A DNA stretch of 64,000 nt, from the NCBI GenBank assembly GCA_021464245.1, contig JADCRB010000028.1, positions 6,451,612 through 6,515,611 of the forward strand, in the 5' to 3' direction. Source of the stretch: Carallia brachiata. Its lineage: Eukaryota > Streptophyta > Magnoliopsida > Malpighiales > Rhizophoraceae. Numbering within the stretch: position 1 is the first letter of the stretch; each line of letters starts with the position of its first letter. The position numbers and the translations under genes were made by a program. The notes beneath the pieces are model-generated. The model was not told the origin of the DNA, did not search any database, and worked only from the letters and a program-made list of their open reading frames with translations. Below are positions 39,201 to 52,336 of the stretch, piece by piece.

Positions 39201-42200
39201 CAGTTAGATAGCAGAAACCATTAGGGCTCAACCACTGCTGAATATGAAGATTCTTATCGCATTGAATGAGCCTAATCTATATTTCAGGTCAGAAATGCAG
39301 CAGTTAGGACACTTTTTCAAACTATTGGGAGCCATGGACAGAAGCTTACAGAAAGCATGTGGGAGGATTGCCTGTGGAATTATGTTTTCCCTGCTTTAGA
39401 TCGCGCTTCTCACATGGTTAAGTGGTTTCGATTTGTTTTCATTTGGGCCCTATTGTTATCTGCTTCAATTTAATTAATTAATTTATTTAGTAATCATTGC
39501 TGTAGGCTGCAACTTCATCAAAAGATGAATGGCACGGAAAAGAACTTGGTACTCGGGGAGGAAAAGCAGTTCACATGCTGATTCATCATAGGTTGAGATG
39601 ACAATGTTTTTGGTTTCCCCCCATCTGATGGTTATATTCTTCCACAACTAAAGGTCATTTTCTTGTATCTTCTCATTAATTTGCAGTCGTAACACTGCTC
39701 AGAAACAATGGGATGAGACTCTGGTGCTTGTCCTTGGTGGAATTGCACGCATATTGCGGTCTTTCTTTCCTTATCTGTCTAGCTTACACAATTTCTGGTC
39801 AGGTAGGTTCATTGTTGAATCTTCCTGTGCTTTACATTGCATCTTTTCACTGCCTTTGTGAGAATGAATGCTTCAGCCGTTTTTTCGTGCAGGATGGGAG
39901 TCATTGCTTCTTTTTGTTAAGAGTAGTATCTTAAATGGTAGTAAAGAAGTTGCTATTGCCGCAATAAATTGTTTACAGACAACTGTTGTTTCTCATTCTG
40001 CCAAGGTAATATTTAAACGGCAAAACTAGAACTACTTGTTCCAACTCATGACTTGTCTTCTGTTATTTTCTTTTTATTTTTTTTCTCTTTATTTTTTCTC
40101 TTTAATCATCTTCACTGCATGGCAATATGAACATTGTGATTATTGGATTTAGATGAAATATTTTGTATAAGAGACTAATGTGAATCCTTACTTCTCAACT
40201 GAATTAATTTTGGGGTGCAGGGGAACTTCCCAATGCCTTACCTTAAATCCATCCTAGAGGTCTATGATCATGTTTTCCAAAAATCATCAAACTACAGTGG
40301 TAATGCAGTTGGCAAGGTGAAGCAAGAGATTTTACATGGTCTAGGTAATCTTTTACCGGAATATGAATTTGCTGGATCTTGCACACAGTGTGAACTTGTT
40401 AGTTGCACCGCTATTCTTAAAATGTACCCTAGGATGATTTTTTCATACCACTTCACTGTTTTCTGTATTGAAATGTTTGCCTTTTTAATAAAGGGAAACA
40501 GTTCTTTTTGTTTTTTTTTTCTCAGTGCTTATGCATTCTGTGGATGTCTTAAAACTGTAACAGGAGAATTGTATGCGCAAGCGAAAGGGATGTTTGATGA
40601 TCAGATGTTCTCTCAGTTGCTTGCAATCATAGATTTGGCCATTAAGGAAGCCATGCTAAGTGATGATAACTTTGAAACTGAATTTGTACGTGTAGTCACT
40701 TTGTAACCCTTCTCTCTGTGCACTACACCCCCCTCTCCCCAAAATCTTACAGTAAAGTCCCAACTTCTTGTTCTTAATCATTGTCCTCATGCAATCACTA
40801 TCTTACAGAAGAATTTGTTCTTTAATAAAATTTGTGACCTTTTTTTTTTTTTTTTTTGCAGGGACATGTTTCACCAGTGATGCGTACTGTACTGGAAATC
40901 TTCCCACTATTACATCCAACTGAGAGTATTTCTTCAATGTGGCTAATCCTGCTCAGGGGGATTTTGAAATACTTTCCAAGTTCAGACACCTCTTCTCAGA
41001 ATGGCCATGACGAAGCAAAGCAAGCCAGAATTAGCAACAATGTCATGGGTATGGAATTGGTTTGGTAGTTGTTCCGCAGAATAGTAGCTTTACCTTAAGC
41101 AAATTATGATGTTGCAATTTATTTCATTTTCAGGCTACAGTACCGAGGGAAAGATTGTAACACCCAACGGCATTGCTTCCATGTCCCCTAAAAATGTTGA
41201 AGCTCCTTCTCAGGATTCTCAATCAGCTACCAACATGGTATCTGGCATTCCAAGTTATTTGTTTGCAGAAAAGCTTGTTCCTGTGCTGGTAGATCTTTTC
41301 CTACAAGCTCCAACAGTTGAAAAGTATATAATATTTCCTGAAGTTATTCAAACCCTTGGCAGGTAAACCTTATTCTCCTTTTTTTATAAAATTTTTTTTT
41401 AAACAGAACATATTATAGTATTTAGTTTGTTACGGAATGAAGACACTGAAGTAGTTTTTGTCATCTCCATGACATTGACTTTTGGAGGACGATGGATGAC
41501 TAGGGGCCAATTTACCAATCTTATGGTGTCTGTAAAGTTAGATGATGGTGGAGCCTGGGAAAGTAGTGCCTTTTTTACCATCCATATGGTTATTTCCCTG
41601 TTTTTGGAAGGAAAAACATTTTGCAAAAGCAAATAACATAGTCAAACTTATCTTTAGGTGTATGACAACAAGAAGAGACAATCCAGATGGCTCACTTTGG
41701 CGACTTGCTATTGAAGGCTTCAACCGCATTCTTGTTGATGATGTCTGCAAATTCACCAACTTTGGACCAGATTCAAGGATTAGTAGACCTGCAAGAGTTC
41801 GCATCTGGAAGGAAGTGGCAGATGTGTATGAAATTTTCCTTCTGGGTTATTGTGGTCGTGCCATCCCTTCCAACTCTCTCTCAGCTGCAACACTTAAGGC
41901 TGATGAGGCACTTGAGATGGAAATCTTGAACGTTCTTGGGGACAAGATCTTGATGTCTCCAATTGATGCTCCTTCTGATGTAAGTCTCGCTCTATTTATA
42001 TCCCTATTATAGCAGTCTTGACTACAAAAGTTATATTTATTTTATTGAATAAATTAGATTGTCTTCAACCATTCATGTGCCAACAATTGTGGCAACTATT
42101 GGATAAATTCCAGTACATTAGCATGCTTTATTGACCTATGCCGGATTACTAGATTACATGAACCATACAGCCATTTCATGGTCATGGGCTAGCTTCAACT

Positions 42201-44161
42201 GTGTTTTCCTGGTACTTGGAATTAGATGATATTAGACATATGGAAGAAAGGTGATTCTGATATTGTAATGCTCAAGTTGGATTGTACACCTTGTACCCAA
42301 TAATGTTGTTGCCAAACAACTTTATTCATTGCTTGGCTGATCTTGTTTTGATGTGCTTTACAGATTTTGCAACGGTTAATTTCAACCTTGGACCGCTGTG
42401 CCTCCCGCACATGCTCTTTGCCTGTTGAGACTGTGGAACTCATGCCGCTGCATTGTAGCAGATTTTCTCTAACTTGCTTGCAAAAGTTATTTTACTTGAG
42501 CGGGTACTATTTTGTAGAGTTTTCCTATATCCTAGTTACCAAAACTGTAGAAATTTATGTGAACTTAAGTTGCTTAGTTTCCAAGCGGAATAAAGAAAAA
42601 ATTAGCTCTAAGCTTTTATGAATTTTTACAATTAAGTTCTAAACCTTTCGGCTTTCCATTTCAGTCGTAAACCTTCTGGTCTGTTGCAATCAAGTTATCC
42701 CAATGCCGTATGTTATCCCAATTTCATCGATGGAATGACTTGATTGCCATAGATCTTGAAGGTTTAGGACTAAAATGAAAAAATCAAAAGGTTTGAGACT
42801 CAATTGTAAAAATTTAGGACTAATTTTACCTTTATCTCGTTTTCCAATCACCTTTTATTTTAGCATGATAACATCAACTTTAATCTGAGGTTCAATGTAC
42901 TCTATACTTGTTTTCAGTTCTGGCAATGAAGCTGGTGATTGGAACTTGACAAGATCCGAAGTAAGCAAAATTTCAATCATGGTACTTGTTACTAGATGTG
43001 AATGCATCCTGAACAGATTCCTCTCTGACGAGAGTGACCTAGGTATATAGCGTCTTTGTGATGCGGCTTTCCTGTGGGAGAATGTATTTTTTGCACCTTG
43101 TTGGTTATCCCCATTTAACTCTGCAAATATTCTGCAGGTGAACATCCTTTACCAACAGCAAGGCTTGAAGAAATCATCTACGTCCTTCAAGAACTAGCTC
43201 GTCTAAGACTTCATCCAGAAACAGCATCTGCTCTTCCTTTACATCCTCACTTGAGAAGTTGCCCGGTAGACAAGGAAAGCTGTGACAAGCGACAACACTT
43301 GCTTGTCCTTTTTCCCTCTCTTTGTGAGCTTGTAATAACAAGGTGAGATACTTTGAGCAAAACTGACCACTAGATGCCTAATGTTTATGAGTCTATTTAG
43401 AAGATCAATGTGAACTAAAACATGAGCTTTAACTCAAATTATTTTCATCTCTAGGACTAAAGATCTCAAGTATCGGGGCTAATTGTTAAAAAAAAAAAAA
43501 GTACAGTAAAATATTGTTAGTATTTTGAGAAGCCATTTTTGGAATCTGGTGTCAGTTCATAGTAGCACAGGTCTTTTCTTACCTAGCATTAGAAGAAGTC
43601 ATGAAATGATCGTAAGCATATTTGACTGAGACATGCTTGATTGTAGCATTTTCATGATAATGGTGGACCCTATAGATTATGTTAAGATTGTTGTTTCTGT
43701 TCTTTGCACTGTTAAATGGGGAAACCTGAAAATGATGCAGGCCACAGCTGTTGGAAATGGGTGGCTTGTAAAAATTTTGCTTTCAATTGGATGCAATTCT
43801 AGAAACTTAAGCGAAGCATGGGATCCATTCGGGGACTCATTTTATGGTACTTTATGTTCTCTAAACAAATATGGGCCGCTATTAGCATGGCCACAATAAA
43901 TGCCATAGAAACTTGGAATTTGCTGAATATTTGGATGTTTACAAGTTCATCCCTGTGCGTTCTCATGTTTGCTTTTCCTTGTACATGCAAAATGATCTCA
44001 CGCGCACACTTCGCCCTAGGTTTGGACCTATTACTTTGAAACTGACATTTGATTTGCTATCTTTGATGAGCAGGGAGCCAAGAATAAGGGAGTTGCTACA
44101 GGCTTTACTAAGACTCGTCACTACAGAACTGGCCCTTGAAAGGGTGAGTGTTGCCTGTTAA
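24298..44161 (+). CDS. MON2 homologue (DCB-HUS, Sec7-lacking Golgi/endosome trafficking protein), 44 exons
   Basis: Exons: 24298-24402, 25247-25432, 26041-26130, 26654-26727, 26892-27047, 27348-27462, 27572-27627, 27884-27938, 28036-28092, 28210-28311, 29024-29104, 29183-29235, 29611-29680, 30302-30365, 31739-31887, 31979-32106, 32183-32240, 32400-32497, 33191-33274, 33461-33526, 33603-33662, 34154-34239, 34845-35031, 36130-36173, 36249-36380, 36461-36592, 36700-36752, 36842-36890, 37469-37527, 38213-38358, 38435-38616, 39288-39416, 39506-39591, 39687-39802, 39893-40005, 40221-40344, 40564-40685, 40862-41048, 41134-41362, 41658-41979, 42364-42503, 42918-43042, 43138-43342, 44074-44161. Product about 1654 aa, the plant MON2 size. 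An N-terminal DCB region is followed by HUS (around LVPYEQILRYQICSL) and a long Mon2 C-terminal domain; no Sec7 domain. Yeast Mon2 works with Dop1 at late Golgi/endosomes. Two single-base losses break the frame: exon 19 (C-run 33259-33261) and exon 22 (G 34186). All other phases close. Confidence 0.95.
25661..25681. repeat. (AT)n microsatellite in MON2 intron 2
   Basis: An uninterrupted run of about ten AT dinucleotides lies between gccagaat and aaataac. No function is implied. Confidence 0.9.
38822..38959 (-). mobile_element. SINE in MON2 intron 31
   Basis: A perfect 15-bp duplication, attagtgcacctttt, lies at 38807-38821 and 38960-38974. On the minus strand the element starts ggccatgagcttgtagctta with an A-box-like tagcttaaatggc. 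It carries a B box at ggattcgaaccc and ends in a poly(A) tail, seen as a T-run at 38819-38834. The structure and duplication are those of a tRNA-derived SINE, about 138 bp. The exact duplication argues for a fairly recent insertion. Confidence 0.85.
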
Positions 44162-46440
44162 TACCGGAAGTGGCAAGTGTTGCCCTGTTAATACGTGGAA
44201 GATTGAGCGGTGGATTGATTACATATGATACTGGCTGTTTATAATAGGTGTTATGGGCGAGGAATTTTGTCTTTATCCTCCCTTTTTTCAGTTCTGTACT
44301 CCGTAGTTGTATTGTGTACATTATAGGTCAATTGTTGTTTTCATTGTACTCATAGAAACGACCCAGAGCACGATTTTTGTGGAACATGAGCATAGAGTGG
44401 CTATGCCCCTCATGCACTTTCTGATATGGTGTATAGTGTATGCCTTCCTATTTATCGCTAATTTGAAACAAATTTCGTTCTTCGCTATTGGCCCATGAAT
44501 GGACTGGTGTTTTTTTTCTTTTTTTTTTTTTTGGTCTTGCCAGAGCTACTTGAATGCAACTCGGCCCAATAATTCATGGATCTGCCCTGAAATAATGTAG
44601 CCCCTTTGTTCGCTCAAACTTTCTGATAGGGAAAAGTGTCTAAGTTTCTGTTATCTCGCCCTGTTATTTATTTGATTCGCTCTACCAGAATGCTATGTTA
44701 GAATGCGTTGTTCGCCGCTGCCCTCGAAAAAGGAAGAAAGGTGAAGATCATAAGACCCAAAAAAGAAAAAAATGTTATGAACAAAATCTTGTGCATTCGG
44801 GGGGCTGCGTGACCTTAACATCCTAAAGAGAACGGCTCTACGTCTGTGTTTTGCATGTGTGCTGTGGTATGCCAATTTCTTGTATTGCAACATACGATTC
44901 CAGGTGATTCTGCCAAGGCATCGCCGAAATGTTAGTTCTAACTACTTGTCTAACTCCATCTGGCATTCTCTTTCGCTGGCTTGTCCTTGGGCGATCCATC
45001 GGTATAGCTGATGCTGATGAAAACTGAACGCCCTGCAGGGATTGGAACACCCTTCGGATTGGAACACCCTTTGAGAAATTTGTTCAATTTTCTCTTTAAT
45101 TGCTAATCATATGACACTAGTTTTAAAAGAATTATATTTCCATTTATATTTGTGTTGATTTTGCTCCATATACACAATATGGGTTGAGACAGTGGGATAT
45201 GTCCGTAACAAGTAACACTTGCTGGAAGCTGTTTGGAGACTTTCCACTCAAAGAAAGGGAAAACATACCTAATGTGCTTTAGTTTAAAAGTGCTAGAGTC
45301 GTTTGTAAAATGAAGATCTGAAGTCGTTCTTAAGGTTAAAATTTTCGAATTCAAATTTTAATCACACTCAATTATTCAAGAAAATAAAAATGAAACCACC
45401 CATGACCTATGGCAGAACTCTGATCCAAGTGCTTTAACTACTTGCTAGAAGCTGTTTGGAGACTTTCCACTCAGAAAGGGAAAATATACCTAATGTGTCA
45501 GAACGGGAAAACATACCTAATGTGCTTTAGCTTAATAGTGCTGGAGTAGTTCGTAAGACTGAAGATCTGAAGTCGTTCTTAGGTTAAAATTTTGAATTCA
45601 AGTCTTAATTACAGTCAATTATTCAAGGAAAAAAAAATGAAACCCATGACCTATAGCAGAACTCTGATCCAAGTGCTAGAACCAAAGTCCAAAGCCAGCA
45701 AAAAATGCACCCTATTACAGAATGCTGTTTTTGCGCCATGATTTCACAAACTTGCAACCATGATTTCACAAATTTGCTAATCATTTGTCATGCGAGATTG
45801 TGTTAAGACAGAGCTATTCACGAGAATGCTAGATTAGAATGCCTTGTCCACGGCTCCCCTTGAAAAACGAAGAAAGGAGAAAATTGTAAGACCAAAAAAT
45901 TGTGGATTCCGGGGGTTGAGTGATCTTTGGCACCCTATGAGACTGGCTAGCCATATCCATGTTTTCATCTGCTCCTGAAATTTATTCAAGTTCTCGTTCA
46001 TTGCTAATCATGTGACCTAGTGTAATAACCTCTATATTTCCATTTGTATTTGTGTGCGATTAAAGGGCGGGCCTTGGAGTAATGGTAAAACTTAATGTTA
46101 CGTACATCTAACCTTTTCCAGACTCCACAATGTAAGAAAACCTAGTACACGCCTTTATTCATTCATGTGATTTTGCTTAATATAACACAAAAACGGGTTG
46201 TAGCGAGTAGAATATGTTCCTGTTGGTTTTATGAGGGATGAGAGGAAAAGTATTGAAGCTGAAAATGAGGCATTAAATGAGTAGCATGAGCATTGGAGCA
46301 AGAAAGTGCGGCAGAGACGGATGCAGAAAAATTGCAGCAGAGAAATGAAGCTGCAGAGAGAGTGAAAGCTTGCCGGACAATTGACAGCATGGAGAAGAGA
46401 ATCAGAAAATGACTTCTTCTACTTTCATTAATCATAAAAC
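44162..46440. repeat. MON2 3' region with local duplications
   Basis: The MON2 3' UTR is followed by repeated blocks and no supported gene. 'gttagaatgcgttgttcgcc' (44697) and its neighbours recur at about 45832 ('gattagaatgccttgtccac'). 'ttgctaatcatatgacacta' (45100) recurs at 45997, and related copies lie near 56380 and 57750. 'agctgtttggagactttcca' occurs at about 45225 and 45450, roughly 225 bp apart, each followed by 'aacatacctaatgtgcttta'. Confidence 0.65.
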
Positions 46441-49400
46441 CTCATTATGTAGAGGTGTTTTACAAGTTCAAATACAAATTTAAATACAAACTTCGAAATT
46501 CAAAAAAAAAAAAAAGAACTGACAGCTTTTATATGAGTACAAAATCAACTTGATTTAACAAGCATCTAAATACAAATTCAAAATGTTTTCAACTTAAACA
46601 TAAAAGGTACAGAATGAGCATATTACGTGGCAGGAAAGACTGCTCCAGCAACTCTATAAATGACTTAATAGAAAATTGAGCTTTTGGTGGGAATGATTTA
46701 ACATAAAACAGAACACCTGTGAATGATTATGCAAAGCAACAGAACCATAACTTTCGTCAGTTCCCAACAACTATTTGCTCGATGGAATTAATGTTAGAAA
46801 GAAAGAACTCTGATTCAAGAGCCAGAATTAAAGTCCATATAAGTTCTTTTTTTTTTTCCAAAACAAATCCCCAAAAAAAAGAGATAGAGAAAGAGCTACT
46901 AGCAAAATTGGATGTGTTCATTCTTAATTTCTATCTGTTATTCTTGTTCTGCTGATTTGAGTCTTGCAGCAGCTAGCAGCCACAGAAGCTGCCACACGGA
47001 CGGGATCTGTACTCATGAATATGGATCATATATTCTTCGTTTCTGAACGCGTTAACGCCCTTTAGCATCTCTGCATGTAGGTGGTTTATCAGACGGTAAC
47101 TTTGAAGTTGCATCCTGCAAGAATTAATTAGAACTATTAGAAGTCAATTTGAAAGCTTCTTGGACTTGTGGTTAATTTACAATGTACAAGATAGAAGCCA
47201 GACTAATGTTGTCTTTTCCTCATCATTTGTTAGTCCAGCTATTAAGCATTGAGGGTTGCAGCTGTTGGAAATCTGCAGACGCAGAAACGCATGGGCTGGA
47301 GCCTAATAATGGAGAGCAATTTCTGGAGGCTGCCAATTGTGCTGAGGCAGTGACACCACCACGGGTGATGGCAATGCGAACCGGTAGATTTCGTTTCGTT
47401 ATATTTGTCATTCTTGAAATCTACAAAAAGCTATATATTGCACAGATATTGGTCAATCAGCATTAAAATATACGAGTGTGTGTACATGTCCCGGATTTTT
47501 TTGTCTTGAAAAATGTTCGGAGCAAATTGTAACTGTTATTTTTAAAACAGCGATAAATATTTTTGTAATGTAAAAATAATAGGTGTTTAAAAAATATTAA
47601 TATTCGTTTCAAAAATATCAGTCGTTGTTTCAATTAAGACAAATATTGAGACAAAAATCACCGGAATACCAACTTTTTTTCTTAACATAAATGCATGGAA
47701 AAAAAAAAAAGAAAAGAAAAAAAGAGAAAACCAACCTGTCTACCGATTGATTCTGTCATTAGCTGCTGCCTCCCGTATGGCAAGGCTCTTTTCCGTGACA
47801 GCCATGCCTCCATCCCCGGCAACATCAACCATATACTCGATTAGATTGCTATCGAAAGTTGATCTTTGATCAAGAATGCATGCATCCAATGTTACATTTC
47901 CATCTAAGAGGATAAGATGGGAAACCTATTTGCATCGTATGCGTTAATCCTATAATTAAAGAATTGGAGTAATGGCATAAATAAACACAACCCGATCAAG
48001 GTATTTTTACCAATTACCAAGCTAAATGAGAGCTCAAGAAGACAACAATTCTTCTTCGCCATATATGGTTGGGTTTGCTGGCTTCTTGAACACTCCTTTT
48101 ATCTTCGCAATTGTCAATATCTTGATCGGATTTGTCATCTGTTTATCTTTGTCATCACACCAATTCGGACTCATGCATACGACGCAAAGAAATTTCCCAT
48201 CTTGCCCTCCTCCGCGATAATGGTAACATATATAACATTACCCTCATCGCATTATTGATCAACGTACGATCTTTCCCGATATTAATCTAAACAAGTATTG
48301 CATCATCTCAGCTTTTTGTTTATTGTCTCCTAAAATAGTCTTTTGTAGCTCTCATAAACTTGTATATATACAGAGGAGAAGATTAATAAGAGATAAGGTT
48401 TGAACCTCTGATCTCCCACTCGAATATAATACTCAATAACTACTACGCTATACTTATTGATTTTCATGTTTCTCGATGGACTTTTTCCTAGCATTTTAAA
48501 TCGATATCTTTTTAGTCTATTTTATAGACGAGGTCTTGAAAGTGGTCAATGGCGATGCTAGTGAGTCGGCTCTTTTTTTTGTTTTTTTTCTTGCACGTGG
48601 CATGCAATGAAATGAATCGCGGAGGTTTGGTTAGGCAGTCAAACGTGCATGGAGCGGAATTTGAGTTTGACTGCTCTTTCGATGTGCTTATGAATCGGAG
48701 CTTGAAGCGATCAATCACTTTGACCCATCTATATATTGTATTGCGTAAATATAATTCCTGTTCCATGGATTATTCCAAAAGTTGGATTTTCCTGCTGGAT
48801 ATAGAATTAAGACACGTAGAGAAACTAGATGCGTTCTTCCTTTTTTTTAATATTCTTTTTCTAAAAAAAAGTTATAATATGCATAATCAAGTATAATTTA
48901 CGCACACAATAATTGTTTTAAAATTATATACATATTTTATCTTAATTATATATACATTTTATTTAAACTGTATACATAATATTTTTTCAAATAAAAACAT
49001 CAAAACATAAAAAAAAAAAAAAATTTTGTGGGACTCACCACCTGTCTCCTCCCTATCCCCCACACCTGTCTCCCTATTTTCTTCCTAATCACAATTCTCC
49101 CCTGAATTCTTGATGATTAATTGACATAGAGGCTGCATGAACATAATTTCTGTTAAATGGGTTATTCGTGTGAGTCATGCTAATCTTGATTTTGTAAATA
49201 TTAGAGACATCACACTTTTGTCAAATCAAAACCCTATAAAATTTCATCCCAAGTAAAAGATTTATGTATTTTTCGGAATAAATATGAAAGAAACATGGTG
49301 GTTACATTTGTCAATTTGCAAGATTATTTCATCAAATTAGTGATTTTAGTAGATTTGATTTATATGAGATATTGGAAGAAAATTAATTTATCAGACCTCT

Positions 49401-50635
49401 TTGAATGAATCAACATTTTAGTATATCATTTTTTGTAAATTTCACGAGCTCACCGAAATCATCATTGACTCATTGAAATTGTTACTCCTATTCACAACAG
49501 AAGAACTATAAAAGAGTTAAATTTCTGTTCATAGATTTAGCAGGAGTTGACTCTCCCAAGGCTCAGAATTTTATTTAACTAAATGAGAAATTAATGAGAA
49601 AAAATGATGAAATTACGGTGGATAGTAATTGGTGAGAGAGCTGGATGCTTTGTCATAAACTTATAAGAATCCAAACAATCCAGTATAACCCTATTTTATT
49701 TTTTTTATCCTTTGTATAAAAAAAATTGATTTCTGTGCACAGTCAAAATAAGTTTTTTTTTTTTATTTCAGGCTAATTTTATTTGATTCAATCGCTAAAG
49801 ATTGAAAATGCTCAGCAACTTTTACATGACAAATTCAACTAAATTATAATTAGCTTATTTTTCACGCTATTTTTTTAAAACTAATGAAATTAACCACAAG
49901 AATACCAAAAAAAGGTCAAAACGAACCGTGCAACAGTTAGAAATGAAAGTAGTGAAAATATTCCTATATAGTACCAATTTATTATTTCATATTTCTTTTT
50001 TCCGCTTTTTTTTCTATCACTCTTTCTTTTCTTATTTTTGACTCTCCTTTGCTTTTCTTGGAAACGCAAAGCAAAATGCTCTGTATAGGAAAAAATATAT
50101 GTACCAATTAGTTACAGTTTTTGGTGCCAAAAAAAAAAATTATAATTTAATTGATATTAAAATCGTTTTTAGAATTGAAAGTCTCGAATTTGAATTTTAA
50201 ATGAAACTAATTAACTAAATTAAAAAAATATATAAGGATAGACAAAAAAATTTATAAAATCTCATGACAATAAAAGTGAGAGATTTTATATTTAACTTGC
50301 CTTAATTTAATGTTGAAAACTAAAAAGGTGGCGAAGTACAAAAAACACCTAAAATTAAAAAAAAAAAAACAAAAAAAAAAAAAACCTTCAAGAAAGCCAC
50401 TAGAATTCTAGCACCACAAGAACAAACAATTACAATACATGTATCCTCACGATTTGGAACACCAAATACAAATACAACAGAAGGAGAGCAATCGGCCTAT
50501 CTTATATATAAAAAAGTCTAAAGCTAAATTATATTACAATTCGCTATATTCACCAACTTCTAGCAGTGCATTAACCATGTCTTGTTGTAAAGTTTATTTG
50601 AGGACCTGCACCTCAAGCCTTCCACGAGCAAGCAA
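46441..50635. other. Intergenic DNA, no supported gene
   Basis: It holds AT-rich DNA and low-copy repeats. A block at 47161-48750 is partly repeated at 55480-56170. Short open frames at 48026-48220 (64 aa, one hydrophobic stretch) and 48549-48896 (115 aa, hydrophobic N-terminus) have no recognisable motif. The second overlaps a segment repeated at 56100-56150, so I do not call either a gene. 48370-48470 looks like a decayed tRNA-related SINE (ggtttgaacctctgat). 48900-50400 shows nothing I recognise. Confidence 0.45.
47740..47890 (-). other. Possible short exon or gene remnant, function unknown
   Basis: On the minus strand an open stretch reads through a segment containing STFDSNLIEYMVDVAGDGG and closes at a stop near 47746. 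Part of the same DNA pattern (a cagccatgcctccat core) recurs at 55830-55850 inside another open minus-strand frame. The repetition suggests a duplicated, possibly once-coding block. No family is recognised and no start or splice sites can be fixed, so this is weak. Confidence 0.2.
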
Positions 50636-51230
50636 ATGGGGTTCAGCAATGGCGACTCTGCCATTGAAAGCTTGCTATCATCATCAAGTTCGTGGGAATT
50701 GTCTAGAACCTCTCTGTACGATCTCGAAGACGGTTTACTGATCGAAATTCTTCGCCGTCTCCCCACAGCGGAGTTGGCAATCCAATGCAAAATTGTTTCC
50801 AAACACTGGTGCTCTTTGGTTTCCACTCCTTATTTCGTCCTACGATTCATCAGCCATCATACAAGCCTGTTACCATGGAATCATCATATTCCGAACCCGC
50901 GTGCCTTTGTGCTCAGTTACCCAAATAAAGGTCAATTTGCGTGTGCCATTGTTGGGGACAGACCCTTGTTCAAGTACATTCCTCGCGAGGAATTAAACAG
51001 AAAAGTTGTTGCCACCTTCAATCACCTTGTAGTATGTCGTGTAGTAGATCACAGTGACAAAGTTTGGAGACATTACATCTGCAATCCTTTTACAATGCAA
51101 TCTGTGGCACTCCCTCCATATATTCCACAAATCGAAGCTAATCATAGGCTTAGACTGCTTAGTGGTGTAGCTCTCGTTTGTGAGCCGTATTTTCGCGAGG
51201 AAGATGGAATTTGTGTTCTCAATGATGAAT

Positions 51231-51668
51231 TGTTGGAACATGAAAGAGGGTGAGATTGGAATTGAAAGAATTACTTCAAGTAGTGTAACAATGCCACTTT
51301 CCTTAAGGCAAAATTCGCTCTCATATCGGTGCAAGCAGGTTATAGCGAATTCCCTCACAGGATAAAATGAAACAGCACTTGACTGCAGTTTGCACTACTG
51401 AAATCAAGCCCTCGAGAATAACTTTTGTAGTGTTGCAGAATTGCTATTATAAAATGTGTGGATTTTTTTGTCTTTTCTGTCTCTATGTGACTGATCACAT
51501 CACATATTTATAAGGAGATTAATTTGGTAGTTATTTGGTCAAGAGATGCGTCTTTTGGGCCCTATAGATACTACTCTTTTAGCGTGTCTCTTCATTGATG
51601 GACGCATCTCTATAACTATCAAATTAATTAGGGGACACGACGTTTTATATTTTGAAAATTCCCCAACA
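51231..51668. repeat. 5' LTR
   Basis: 438 bp, TGTTGG...CCAACA. A TATA-like atttataagg lies near 51506. An internal inverted repeat pairs taatttggtagttat and agagatgcgtc (about 51521-51553) with gacgcatctctataact and atcaaattaa (about 51600-51626), flanking a core of about 50 bp. By eye it differs from the 3' LTR at about 14 positions, mostly transitions. Confidence 0.92.
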
Positions 51669-52336
51669 ATCCCCCGCCATTTTCAAAATTTGAAAATATA
51701 ACAATTTTAGCAATTCTGATTGTCAATTGCATAAGCAGTGGTGGACTACACCTTGAAACCACTACATAGTGAAGTGTACGTTACAACAAACCCGAATAAT
51801 ATGGTGGACTATGCCTTGAAACCAACTATTCTTATTGGTGAGCTGTAGAACCACTTCACACAATTGACCTTACAACTACAAACATCTCTGTAGTTTATGT
51901 GACACGTGTATGGCCATGTGTCCATATCCTTTTCATGAATGTTTTAAAGTCAAATCCTTAAATTTCTTGGAACGGCACCATTCCACATCCACATAGGCAG
52001 ACTAAGTGCCCCCGCGATAAGGCAACTTTTACAAAGTCTGTTAAGAGTTGTATAAACTCATCCTCCCAAGTAAACTGCGGGAACTAAACACTATGTAACC
52101 TCGGGATGAAAATAATTTAAGTATAGTGCTTCAATCATACTGATGATGTCCTTTAACTCATTGAAAACTCAAGACTTGACGTTGTATCAAGCGTTGAGTT
52201 GAGCGTCCATCATGGGTGATTAGTAGTTATGGACCTGAACCCATCCCTCATTTGATGACTCATTCATCAAGTTCTTGTTAACCTTTTAGTTAAGGATTAA
52301 CCTTCTTTTAACATGCAATTGACTTTTCTAAAAAAC

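Noticed and set aside
48026..48220. 64-aa frame with one hydrophobic segment
   Set aside because: It could be a small membrane protein, but nothing beyond an ATG and one hydrophobic stretch supports it.
48549..48896. 115-aa frame with a signal-peptide-like start
   Set aside because: It overlaps a block partly repeated at 56.1 kb without frame conservation; the hydrophobic start comes from a T-run.
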